Under the pieces are notes generated by a model. The model saw only the letters and a program-made list of their open reading frames with translations, made no database searches and had not been told where the DNA came from. From an uncultured Prevotella sp. (lineage in GTDB: Bacteria > Bacteroidota > Bacteroidia > Bacteroidales > Bacteroidaceae), in NCBI GenBank assembly GCA_900551055.1, contig URUK01000050.1, forward strand, positions 1 to 14,341: 14,341 bases of DNA, given 5' to 3'. How positions within the stretch are numbered: position 1 is the first letter of the stretch; each line of letters opens with the position of its first letter. Position numbers and translations under genes: made by a program. Shown here piece after piece: positions 1 to 6,254 of this stretch.

Positions 1-30
1 AGCGCGGAATGACGATTACCGAGTGCCTCA
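1..30. repeat. Partial copy of a GC-rich palindromic repeat, cut by the window edge
   Basis: The first 30 bases resemble the outer part of the right arm of the palindrome at 5722-5853. Both contain an ATGACG-TTACCG core followed by a GCCTC end. The rest of the element would lie left of base 1, so its full form cannot be seen. It is evidence that the 5722-5853 palindrome belongs to a dispersed family rather than being a single-copy hairpin. Confidence 0.55.
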
Positions 31-100
31 TTTGACATTAATTTTGTACGATTTTTAATCGTTTTCTCATCCAACTGATTTGCGGATGAACCCTCATTGA

Positions 101-187
101 TGGCCTTTTGGCCTCCAAAATGCCACCTTTTACAATGCGAAATGCCACCTTTTGGAAGCTAAAAGACGGCCTTTTGCAACGCATTGG
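101..187. repeat. Degenerate copy of the GGCCGTCTTTT hairpin family (copy 1 of 3)
   Basis: This stretch shares a block order with 6141-6225 and 12600-12686: a CACCTTTTACAATGC-like block, a left arm, then AAAAGACGGCCTTTTG and an AACGCATTGG-like end. The left arm here has diverged to a TGCCACCTTTT form, so the stem is incomplete. A TGGCCTTTTGGCC block precedes it. It lies upstream of the TPR gene and in the same orientation as the other two copies. The rest of bases 31-100 and 188-220 holds nothing I recognise. Confidence 0.7.
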
Positions 188-220
188 ATGCCAGGCTGTT
201 ACACAAGAGGATGTAAAACG

Positions 221-237
221 AACTAAAATATTTAGTT
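221..237. promoter_or_regulatory. Small AT-rich palindrome upstream of the TPR gene
   Basis: Seven-base arms AACTAAA (221-227) and TTTAGTT (231-237) flank three bases. It sits 12 bases upstream of a possible -7 element at 250-257, a position compatible with a regulator site. Such a short AT-rich palindrome can arise by chance, so this is a weak call. Confidence 0.2.
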
Positions 238-249
238 AAAAAGCGGGAT

Positions 250-257
250 TTTCTTTG
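250..257 (+). promoter_or_regulatory. Possible -7 element of the TPR gene promoter
   Basis: TTTCTTTG followed by CAG resembles the Bacteroidetes -7 consensus TAnnTTTG with one mismatch at the second base. No convincing TTTG -33 element lies about 19 bp upstream. If used, it gives a leader of roughly 50 bases before the ATG at 316, like the leader inferred for the ABC exporter gene. Confidence 0.3.
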
Positions 258-315
258 CAGTTTGACGTTTTGTCAGTATATTCGCGGCATGTGAGAAACG
301 AAAAAACGGATTACT

Positions 316-1425
316 ATGATGAAGAAACTGATTGTTATTTCGGCCATGCTGGCCGCCGTGGCCGCCGCCTCATGGGGGCAGACCGGCGGCGCGGAGGCTC
401 TTGGCGACAGCTGCGTCGAGGCGCACGACACGTTCCACGCGCTGCAGTATTACGGCGAGGCGATGGCTGCCGACAGCTCGGCCGCGCTGCAAAGGAAGGT
501 GGCGCGGTGCCACTACATGCGCGGCGACTACCGCCGTTGTATCGACACCATGCTGCCGGTGGCCGGCCCGGGCGGCGACAGTCTTACCTTGGAGCAGATG
601 CGCTACATGTTTGACAGCTACAAGATGCTGGCCGACAACGACGGGCAGATGACCTGGGGCAGGGCCATCCTGCGCCGGTGCCCCATGGACGGGGAAATGA
701 CCGCAGCCGTGGCGGCCATATACAATACTGACGACAGGTATCTGCCGTCGAGCGCGAGGGTGCTTACCAACGATTATCTTGAGCGTGACTCTACGTGCAT
801 TCCTGTGCTCAGGCAGAACGCCGACGCGCAGTTTCTCATGCAGAGCTTCGACGCTGCAATAACCGTTTACAACAAGCTGCTGGCCCTTGGCGACTCGTCG
901 TACAACGTGGTGTATTCGCTCGGCATGTCGTACATGCAGATTAAGGAGGACAGTCTTGCCCGGAAGTGGCTTCTCCGGGCGGCGGAGATGAAGGACATGA
1001 AGGACGCCGGATGCCTGTACCGCCTCGGAATGGTGTGCATCGGGCTTGACAGCCTGGCCGAAGGCATTGAGTATCTTGACTTGGCTTACAGCCTGATGCA
1101 GCCCGACGGGCGCGTGGTGTACATAGTGAAGCGCGCCCTCGGCGAGGGATATTACAAGCAGGGGGACTACTGGAACGCCATATACGCATGGACAGAGGCG
1201 CTGCGCCGCAACCGTGACAGCATGGCCACCGTCTTCAACGTGGCGCAGACTTACGGCCTTGTGGGGCAGCATGACAAGGAAAAGCAGTTCTACCGCTCGT
1301 TCCTTAGCATGGCCGCGCTTGCCGAAAGCAACCCGGAGCTTGACAAAATGGTGAAGCAGGCCGAGGCCGTCGTCGGCGGAAAAGAGGACTTCAAGGGCTG
1401 CATAATAGGGCTGCCGATTGACTGA
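316..1425 (+). CDS. Secreted tetratricopeptide-repeat protein of unknown role
   Basis: The 369-residue product starts with a signal peptide: Lys3-Lys4, then a hydrophobic run to about residue 19. There is no lipobox cysteine, so a soluble periplasmic protein is more likely than a lipoprotein. The mature part is helical and repeat-like, with TPR-type helix pairs most visible around residues 168-225, 233-262 and 273-335 (for example GEGYYKQGDYWNAIYAWTEA at 277-296). TPR domains are protein-protein interaction scaffolds, and no catalytic motif is visible. A second in-frame ATG at 319 is an equally possible start. It is the only plus-strand gene and seems monocistronic. Its stop lies two bases before a tandem-repeat array, and the convergent neighbour is a glycosyltransferase. 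Function cannot be assigned; a link to envelope assembly would be speculation. Confidence 0.85.
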   Translation: MMKKLIVISAMLAAVAAASWGQTGGAEALGDSCVEAHDTFHALQYYGEAMAADSSAALQRKVARCHYMRGDYRRCIDTMLPVAGPGGDSLTLEQMRYMFDSYKMLADNDGQMTWGRAILRRCPMDGEMTAAVAAIYNTDDRYLPSSARVLTNDYLERDSTCIPVLRQNADAQFLMQSFDAAITVYNKLLALGDSSYNVVYSLGMSYMQIKEDSLARKWLLRAAEMKDMKDAGCLYRLGMVCIGLDSLAEGIEYLDLAYSLMQPDGRVVYIVKRALGEGYYKQGDYWNAIYAWTEALRRNRDSMATVFNVAQTYGLVGQHDKEKQFYRSFLSMAALAESNPELDKMVKQAEAVVGGKEDFKGCIIGLPID

Positions 1426-1427
1426 AG

Positions 1428-1565
1428 TTGACAAGGGACGAGTGGACGAGCTGACAAGGGACAAGCAGACGAGTGACAAGGGACGAGAAACAAGTTGACA
1501 AGAGACGAGAAACAAGTTGACAAGGGACGAGGAACGAGTTGACAAGAGACAAGCAGACGAGCGAC
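1428..1565. repeat. Degenerate tandem array of 7-8 nt units (consensus nnnACrAG)
   Basis: About nineteen consecutive units such as TTGACAAG, GGACGAG, AAACAAG and CAGACGAG run from just after the TPR stop codon. Units vary at the first two or three positions but keep AC(A/G)AG. Seven-base spacing dominates, with eight-base TTGACAAG and CAGACGAG units inserted. The last 47 bases also form the left arm of a long inverted repeat. The array has no spacers of CRISPR length, and its unit variation argues against recent simple slippage. Confidence 0.85.
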
Positions 1566-1668
1566 GGGGAATATGTAAGTGGCTTTTATCAGGCCGTGTT
1601 TTATTTGTATTTTCCTTGTCGCTCGTCTGCTTGTCTCTTGTCAACTCGTTCCTCGTCCCTTGTCGACT
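1515..1668. repeat. Long inverted repeat between convergent genes; candidate two-way terminator
   Basis: Bases 1519-1565 are the perfect reverse complement of 1618-1664 (47 bp). Beyond one mismatch, three more pairs extend the arms to 1515 and 1668. The spacer is 52 bases. The right arm ends at the glycosyltransferase stop codon (1670-1672) and the left arm is the end of the tandem array. A transcript from either gene could fold this hairpin, so a role in ending or protecting both mRNAs is plausible. No clear U-tract follows, so this is not a textbook intrinsic terminator. Confidence 0.85.
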
Positions 1669-1669
1669 C

Positions 1670-2809
1670 CTAAGAAAAACCAATCAACTCGTCATACACC
1701 GAGAGCACTTGCTGTGCCACGTCGTTGTTCTCGAAGCGTGTGATATACTGCCGCGCGGCGGCTATTCGTTCGTCGCGCCCCGGCGCGTCCTTCAGCGTCA
1801 GCTTCATGGCTTCGGCCATTCCGTACACGTCGTCGGGGTCGACGTACAGCGTGGCGTTGCCCCCCGCCTCCTCAAGGCAGCTTCCCGTGCAGGCCACAAC
1901 GGGCAGTCCGCTCTGTATGGCCTCTATCACCGGCAGTCCGAAACCCTCGTAGCGCGACGGACATACGCAGGCTTCCGCCATCTGGTAGATGGCCGGCAGG
2001 TCGTCGGCCGGCACGTTGTGCAGGAACATCACGCGCCTTCCGAGCCCGTTCTGAGCCACGTAACGCTTCACAGCTTCGCAGTAAGGAGTGGATTTCCCCA
2101 CCACTACGAGGCTCACGTCGTCGGGCAGCAGGCGCATCGCCTTTGCCGCCAGTAGCACGTTCTTGCGCTCTTCCACCGTGCCTACGCTCACTATGTAGCG
2201 TTCGGGCAGCATGTAGTCGGTGTGTACCTCCTGCATCTTCTTTTCGCTTTCGCGCATCTTGTAGCGCGAGCCGCAGCTCTGGTAGATTACGTGTATCTTG
2301 TCGGCCGGCACGTCGCCGTACAGCATAACGTCGCGCTTCGTACATTCGCTGATGGCTATTATGCGGTCGGCCTCAAGGCAGGTCTTCCTGAATTTCCATT
2401 CGTTCAGCTTCCTTCCCGCCCACGAGTACCACTCCGGATGGCGCATGAAGATGAGGTCGTGTATCGTCACTACTGTCTTTATGCCGGCCTCCTTTATGCC
2501 CGTTGGCAGCTCGCCTGACAGCCCGTGGTACAGCTTTACGCCGTCGTTCACGAGTGCGGACACCACTCCCCGTGTGCGCCAGAGGGCCTTTTTGATGGGG
2601 TTGATGGTGGCTTCCGGGTACACGAACCTTATGTTCTGCCGCGGCTGTATTTGCCGTCTTAGCGCGTCGTCGCCGCGTTCCGGGGTGTACAGGTTCAGCA
2701 TAATGCCGGGCGTTGCGGCTTCGGCAATGTCGTTTACGAGCGTCCTGCCGTAGCTGCCCGGCCCTGTATTGTCGCACACAATGTGCTTGGCGTCATATCC
2801 TATTGTCAT
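1670..2809 (-). CDS. GT4-family (group 1) glycosyltransferase
   Basis: The 379-residue product is a GT-B fold retaining glycosyltransferase, a family that transfers a sugar from a nucleotide-sugar donor to a lipid or glycan acceptor at the cytoplasmic face of the membrane. The N-terminal half has GYDAKHI at 4-10 and a Gly-rich GPGSYG at 16-21. The C-terminal half has SVGTVEERKN at 208-217 and the donor-site EX7E motif, Glu288 to Glu296 in EGFGLPVIEA. No signal peptide or membrane segment is evident. It is the last gene of a three-gene operon, 20 bp after the acyltransferase, so its acceptor is probably a surface glycolipid such as LPS core or O-antigen. The specific sugar cannot be read from sequence. 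Length is normal for GT4. Confidence 0.9.
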   Translation of the reverse strand: MTIGYDAKHIVCDNTGPGSYGRTLVNDIAEAATPGIMLNLYTPERGDDALRRQIQPRQNIRFVYPEATINPIKKALWRTRGVVSALVNDGVKLYHGLSGELPTGIKEAGIKTVVTIHDLIFMRHPEWYSWAGRKLNEWKFRKTCLEADRIIAISECTKRDVMLYGDVPADKIHVIYQSCGSRYKMRESEKKMQEVHTDYMLPERYIVSVGTVEERKNVLLAAKAMRLLPDDVSLVVVGKSTPYCEAVKRYVAQNGLGRRVMFLHNVPADDLPAIYQMAEACVCPSRYEGFGLPVIEAIQSGLPVVACTGSCLEEAGGNATLYVDPDDVYGMAEAMKLTLKDAPGRDERIAAARQYITRFENNDVAQQVLSVYDELIGFS

Positions 2810-2829
2810 GGATTATTCACTCTTCGGTC

Positions 2830-3705
2830 TTAGTCCTTCACTTTTTCCATCGTCCACAGGTAGAAGCGTGGGTCGCGCCTGACGCTCTGTTCGAGCATGG
2901 CGAAGAAGCGTCTTGTCATCTCTTGCTCGGGTATCGACGCCACGTCGTCTGTCAGCAGGTGGAAAGTACAGATGTATTTGCCGCGTTCGGGGCGTTCCAT
3001 GTCCACGTAGAACACGGCGTTGCCCATCTTCCGGGCAATCTTTTCAGGGCCTGTCACGGCGGTTATGGTGCGGTTGAGGAATGTAAGCTGCATGCTGGCG
3101 CTGTGGCATTGCGGCTCCTGGTCGGCCATGTAGCCAAAGATATTCATCAGCTTTTGCCTGCGGAACGACACCAGATACCTAAGTATGTCCTTCTTTGGCA
3201 CGCACACTCCGCCCATGCTTTGCCGTATCTTGATGAACAGGCTGTCGATGGTCTTGTTGGGGATTGGCGCATACACAAGGCCGACTACCGCTTCCTTGTG
3301 GCGCGTGAACGTTTTTCCCGTGGCCGAAAGAAGCTCCCAGTTGCAGTAGTGTCCGAGTATTCCGGCGCATGCCTGGCCCCGGTCGAAGCAGTCTTCCACG
3401 GCTTCCGTCCCCCTGAACTCCACGTGGCGCATGAGTTCCTTGTGTGATACGGTCATGAGTTTTACCGTCTCCACGAAGTAGTCTGACAGCCACCTGTAGA
3501 AGCCTCGTTCTATGCGGCGCAGTTCCCGGCGGCTTTTTTCGGGGAAAGCCGTTGCCAGGTTGCGCCTTGCCGTGGACAGGCGGTAGCGCAGAATGTGGTA
3601 AGTTACTGCGTAGAGGATGCCCGACAGGGCGTAAAGAGCCTTGTATGGAAGGAGCGACAGCAGGTAGAACGTCGCGTAAACGATGGCTCGCATGGCTTTT
3701 TTCAT
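2830..3705 (-). CDS. Lipid A biosynthesis acyltransferase, LpxL/HtrB-like
   Basis: The 291-residue product matches the LpxL/LpxM acyltransferase family, which adds acyl chains to lipid A precursors on the inner leaflet of the inner membrane. An N-terminal hydrophobic segment lies at about residues 7-36. The catalytic H(X)4(D/E) motif is His119 to Glu124 in GHYCNWE. ADQEP at 194-198 and the ending DPRFYLWTMEK fit the family. I chose the ATG at 3705 because it lies 8 bp after the exporter stop and begins MKKAMRAIVY. The open frame extends upstream to 3816, but only as low-complexity Arg/His-rich sequence overlapping the exporter gene. It is the middle gene of the envelope operon. Chain specificity and a strict lpxL identity are not determinable. 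Aminolipid acyltransferases of the same superfamily are an alternative. Confidence 0.88.
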   Translation of the reverse strand: MKKAMRAIVYATFYLLSLLPYKALYALSGILYAVTYHILRYRLSTARRNLATAFPEKSRRELRRIERGFYRWLSDYFVETVKLMTVSHKELMRHVEFRGTEAVEDCFDRGQACAGILGHYCNWELLSATGKTFTRHKEAVVGLVYAPIPNKTIDSLFIKIRQSMGGVCVPKKDILRYLVSFRRQKLMNIFGYMADQEPQCHSASMQLTFLNRTITAVTGPEKIARKMGNAVFYVDMERPERGKYICTFHLLTDDVASIPEQEMTRRFFAMLEQSVRRDPRFYLWTMEKVKD

Positions 3706-3713
3706 GGTTCGGT

Positions 3714-5543
3714 CTAAAGGCTCTGCATGTCGTTCAGCTTCTTGTAATAGCCGTTGAGGGCGAGCAGTTCGTCGTGTGTGCCGCGCTCTACGATGCGTCC
3801 TTCGTGTATGATGCATATCTCGTCGGCGTTCTTTATGGTTGAAAGCCGGTGTGCTATGGCCACGGTCGTGCGTGTCTTCATCAGGTGTTCGAGGGCCTGT
3901 TGCACAAGTCTCTCGCTTTCGGTGTCGAGCGCCGAGGTGGCTTCGTCGAGTATAAGGATGGGCGGATTCTTAAGAACGGCGCGGGCTATGCTTATGCGTT
4001 GGCGCTGGCCTCCCGACAGGCGGCTGCCCCGGTCGCCTATGTTGGTGTCGTAGCCGTGTTCCGATTCCATTATGAAGTCGTGCGCGTTGGCTATGCGTGC
4101 GGCTGCTTCTATCTGCTCCTGTGTGGCTTCCGCCACGCCGAACGATATGTTGTTGCGGAACGAGTCGTTGAAGAGTATGGCTTCCTGGTTGACGTTTCCG
4201 ATGAGCTGGCGCAGGTCGTGGATGGCCATGTCCTTCACGTTTACGCCGTCGATAAGCACTTCTCCCTCCTGCACGTCGTAGTAGCGGGGTATCAGGTCGA
4301 CGAGGGTCGACTTGCCGCCGCCACTCTGTCCCACTATGGCGAGGGTCTTTCCTTTCTCTATCGTGAGGTCGATGTGGCGCAGAACCCACTTCTCTCCGTA
4401 CCTGAACGACACGTCGCGGAACTCTATCTTGTGCTTGAAATCACTTACGTGTACGGGGGCCTGGCGTTCCTTTATGTTGTTTTCGGCCTTCAGTATCTTG
4501 TCTATGCGCTCCATCGAGGCCAGTCCCTTGGGTATGTTGTAGCCTGCCTTGGAGAACTCTTTGAGGGGGTTGATGATGCTGTACAGGATTATCATGTAGT
4601 AGATGAACGTCGGTCCGCTCAGCCCTTTGCCGTTGAGCACGAGCATTCCGCCGAACCACAGCACTATGACAATCATCAGCGTGCCGAGGAATTCGCTCAT
4701 GGGGTGGGCCATCTGCTGGCGTGTGTTGACGCGGCGCACGTTGTCCCGGTATTCGGAGTTGATGCGGTTGAACCGCTGGTTCATCTTTTCCTCGGCGCAG
4801 AACGCTTTTATTATGCGCAGTCCGCCCAGTGTTTCCTCAACCTGGCTCATCGTGTCGCTCCACAGCGACTGGGCTTTCAGCGAGCGTTGCTTGAGCTTGC
4901 GCCCCACGAAGCCCATCACCCAGCCCATCAGGGGTACGAACACGAGGGTGAACAGCGTGAGCTGCCAGCTGACGATAAGCAGCGTGGTGAAGTAGAAGAT
5001 GATGAGTATCGGGTTTTTGAAGAGCATGTCGAGCGACGACATTATGGAGCTTTCCACCTCCTGCACGTCACCGCTCATGCGCGCGATGATGTCGCCTTTG
5101 CGCTCTTCCGAGAAGAAGCCGAGCGGCAGCGACGTTATTTTGCGGTAGAGGGCGTTGCGTATGTCGCGCACGATGCCCGTGCGTATGGGTATGATTGTGG
5201 CTGATGAGAGGAAGTATGCGCCCGTCTTGAGGAAGGTGGCGAAGGCCAGGAAGAGGCCGATTATCAGCAAGGTGGTGGTTGAGCCGTAGTCGCCTATCAT
5301 CTTGCCGACGTAGTATCCGGCGTTGTTGGTAAACACTTCCTTGGCGTGGCTCCAGTCCCATTCCATCAGGCTGGTGGCCATCGTGGCCTCGCCCGTTTTG
5401 AACAGGATTTGCAGTATCGGCATTATGGCCATGAACGAAAACACGTTCAGCACGGCCGAGAGGATGTTGAATATCACCGAAAGTGCCAGATACTTCTTGT
5501 ACGGGGGCACGAAGCGGCGCAATACTTGTAGAAACTCTTTCAT
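3714..5543 (-). CDS. MsbA-type ABC exporter, fused membrane and ATPase domains
   Basis: The 609-residue half-transporter is expected to work as a homodimer that flips or exports a lipid-linked substrate across the inner membrane. The membrane domain spans about residues 1-340, with hydrophobic segments near 17-48, 90-116, 178-212 and 285-325. The ATPase domain follows: Walker A GQSGGGKST 405-413, Q-loop Gln453, signature LSGGQRQ 509-515, Walker B ILILDE ending Asp533-Glu534, D-loop SALD 537-540 and switch His565. All ATPase motifs are intact and the length is normal for MsbA-like exporters. It heads an operon with an LpxL-like acyltransferase and a GT4 enzyme, which favours a lipid A or glycolipid substrate. 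Multidrug export cannot be excluded, as these families are hard to separate by sequence. Confidence 0.92.
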   Translation of the reverse strand: MKEFLQVLRRFVPPYKKYLALSVIFNILSAVLNVFSFMAIMPILQILFKTGEATMATSLMEWDWSHAKEVFTNNAGYYVGKMIGDYGSTTTLLIIGLFLAFATFLKTGAYFLSSATIIPIRTGIVRDIRNALYRKITSLPLGFFSEERKGDIIARMSGDVQEVESSIMSSLDMLFKNPILIIFYFTTLLIVSWQLTLFTLVFVPLMGWVMGFVGRKLKQRSLKAQSLWSDTMSQVEETLGGLRIIKAFCAEEKMNQRFNRINSEYRDNVRRVNTRQQMAHPMSEFLGTLMIVIVLWFGGMLVLNGKGLSGPTFIYYMIILYSIINPLKEFSKAGYNIPKGLASMERIDKILKAENNIKERQAPVHVSDFKHKIEFRDVSFRYGEKWVLRHIDLTIEKGKTLAIVGQSGGGKSTLVDLIPRYYDVQEGEVLIDGVNVKDMAIHDLRQLIGNVNQEAILFNDSFRNNISFGVAEATQEQIEAAARIANAHDFIMESEHGYDTNIGDRGSRLSGGQRQRISIARAVLKNPPILILDEATSALDTESERLVQQALEHLMKTRTTVAIAHRLSTIKNADEICIIHEGRIVERGTHDELLALNGYYKKLNDMQSL

Positions 5544-5600
5544 AAGGGTTGGCAGGCGGTCTGCAAGCCTGTGGCAGCCCGCTTTGGTTTGTTACGGCTG

Positions 5601-5631
5601 CAAAGATAATGTTTTTATGAATAATGGCAAA
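5601..5631 (-). promoter_or_regulatory. Bacteroidetes-type promoter of the envelope operon
   Basis: Read on the minus strand, TTTG (5631-5628) is followed after exactly 19 bases by TATCTTTG (5608-5601). This matches the Bacteroidetes primary sigma consensus TTTG-N19-21-TAnnTTTG. Transcription would start near 5594-5597, giving a leader of about 50 bases to the ABC exporter ATG at 5543. The leader has no Shine-Dalgarno sequence, as is usual in this phylum. Confidence 0.8.
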
Positions 5632-5721
5632 GGTTGTGGCTGTAAAACAGATGAAAAGGGAGCATCTGAAGTTTTGGTGTGTGATGTTATAATTGTAATA
5701 ATCGTACTGAATTGCTTTCAT

Positions 5722-5853
5722 TCGAGGCACTCGGTAACCGTCATGCCGCGCGCCGACGCGGCATCCATTGTTTGCAGCCTGTGTCATTTGGCGTTGTTCG
5801 TATATTCTGGATGCCGCGTTGGCGCGCGGCATGACGGTTACCGGGAGCCTCGA
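5722..5853. repeat. GC-rich palindrome with 46-bp arms
   Basis: Bases 5722-5767 pair with 5808-5853 at 43 of 46 positions, around a 40-base spacer. The arms carry ATGCCGCG and CGCGCGGCATGACGG blocks, far more GC-rich than the surrounding gap. A partial relative occurs at bases 1-30. It resembles a REP-type or MITE-like dispersed element. I see no coding capacity and no clear target-site duplication at its edges. Confidence 0.85.
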
Positions 5854-6030
5854 TTGTAATAAATTGAAAAAAGACAAGCAAGCACATATCCCCCAAAAAG
5901 AATAGAGTGGGCTGTTGGTTGAATGCTGTTGGCAGAACAGGACAAATAAGCCTGATAAGACCGATAAAGCCAATTATCAAGAGCATTCCAAGCTTCCTCC
6001 CTTCAGGATGGTTGTGGTGGGTCGTTATTT
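5854..6030. other. Non-coding gap segment with a weak 9-nt tandem repeat
   Basis: No gene is supported here. The only structure I see is three imperfect 9-base units at 5945-5971: AATAAGCCT, GATAAGACC and GATAAAGCC. The remainder is unremarkable AT-rich sequence between the GC-rich palindrome and the composite hairpin element. Confidence 0.4.
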
Positions 6031-6033
6031 TAA

Positions 6034-6137
6034 TTAAGAATTAAGAGTTAAGAATGAAAAATTATGATTGCCTTTGAGGTTGATTGTTAGCGAAGGTAAT
6101 CATAATTCTCCATTCACCATTTTCAACTCTCAATTCA
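6034..6137. repeat. First hairpin of the composite intergenic element, copy A (degenerate)
   Basis: An imperfect inverted repeat: the left arm begins GAATTAAGAGTTAAGAAT near 6038, and the right arm ends CAACTCTCAATTC at 6136. The left arm lacks about six bases present in the right arm and has A-for-G drift. The loop carries TTGATTGTTAGCG (6080-6092). Copy B is at 12488-12593. The same second hairpin follows in both copies. Confidence 0.8.
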
Positions 6138-6140
6138 AAA

Positions 6141-6225
6141 GGCGGCAAATTGGAATGCAAAAGGTCACGTTTTACAATGCAAAAGGCCGTCTTTTAGCGT
6201 GTAAAAGACGGCCTTTTGTAATGCG
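6141..6225. repeat. GGCCGTCTTTT hairpin family, copy 2 of 3
   Basis: This is the second part of the composite element. It starts with a GGCGGCAAA block, then GTCACGTTTTACAATGC, then the strong hairpin at 6180-6218, and ends GTAATGCGTTGAG. Block order and spacing match 12600-12686 closely and 101-187 more loosely. It lies between the gltD stop and the envelope operon promoter. Confidence 0.85.
6180..6218 (-). terminator. Strong hairpin downstream of gltD, candidate terminator
   Basis: A perfect 17-bp stem (6180-6196 with 6202-6218) and a 5-base loop lie 37 bases beyond the gltD stop. On the minus strand the stem ends in TTTT but is followed by GCATTG, so the U-tract is short and partly inside the stem. 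A second small hairpin, ACGCC-GGC-GGCGT, overlaps the stop codon at 6243-6255. Termination is inferred. The hairpin also belongs to a dispersed repeat family, so it may be there for other reasons. Confidence 0.5.
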
Positions 6226-6254
6226 TTGAGTGCCAACGGGTTACGCCGCCGGCG

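Noticed and set aside
1428..1565. CRISPR array
   Set aside because: Units are 7-8 bases with no spacers, and no cas genes are present.
370..1683. Long open frame antisense to the TPR gene (437 codons, minus strand)
   Set aside because: It reads the complement of a GC-rich gene and the tandem array, giving low-complexity Ser/Leu/Arg-rich sequence with no domain. The plus-strand frame has a signal peptide and TPR pattern.
1517..2155. Plus-strand frame running from the tandem array into the glycosyltransferase gene
   Set aside because: The first part is translated repeat sequence and the rest is antisense to a clear GT4 gene.
3706..3816. N-terminal extension of the acyltransferase
   Set aside because: It would overlap the exporter gene and encodes an Arg/His-rich run. 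The ATG at 3705 gives a normal family N-terminus 8 bp after the exporter stop.
3849..5204. 451-codon plus-strand frame antisense to the ABC exporter
   Set aside because: The opposite strand has every ABC ATPase motif intact. The antisense product is Val/Tyr/His-rich with no recognisable feature.
5722..5853. Complete insertion sequence
   Set aside because: It is only 132 bp, has no coding capacity and no clear target-site duplication.
5068..5973. Minus-strand frame across the gap upstream of the ABC exporter
   Set aside because: It crosses the operon promoter and the GC-rich palindrome and enters the exporter gene out of frame, with no protein-like pattern.
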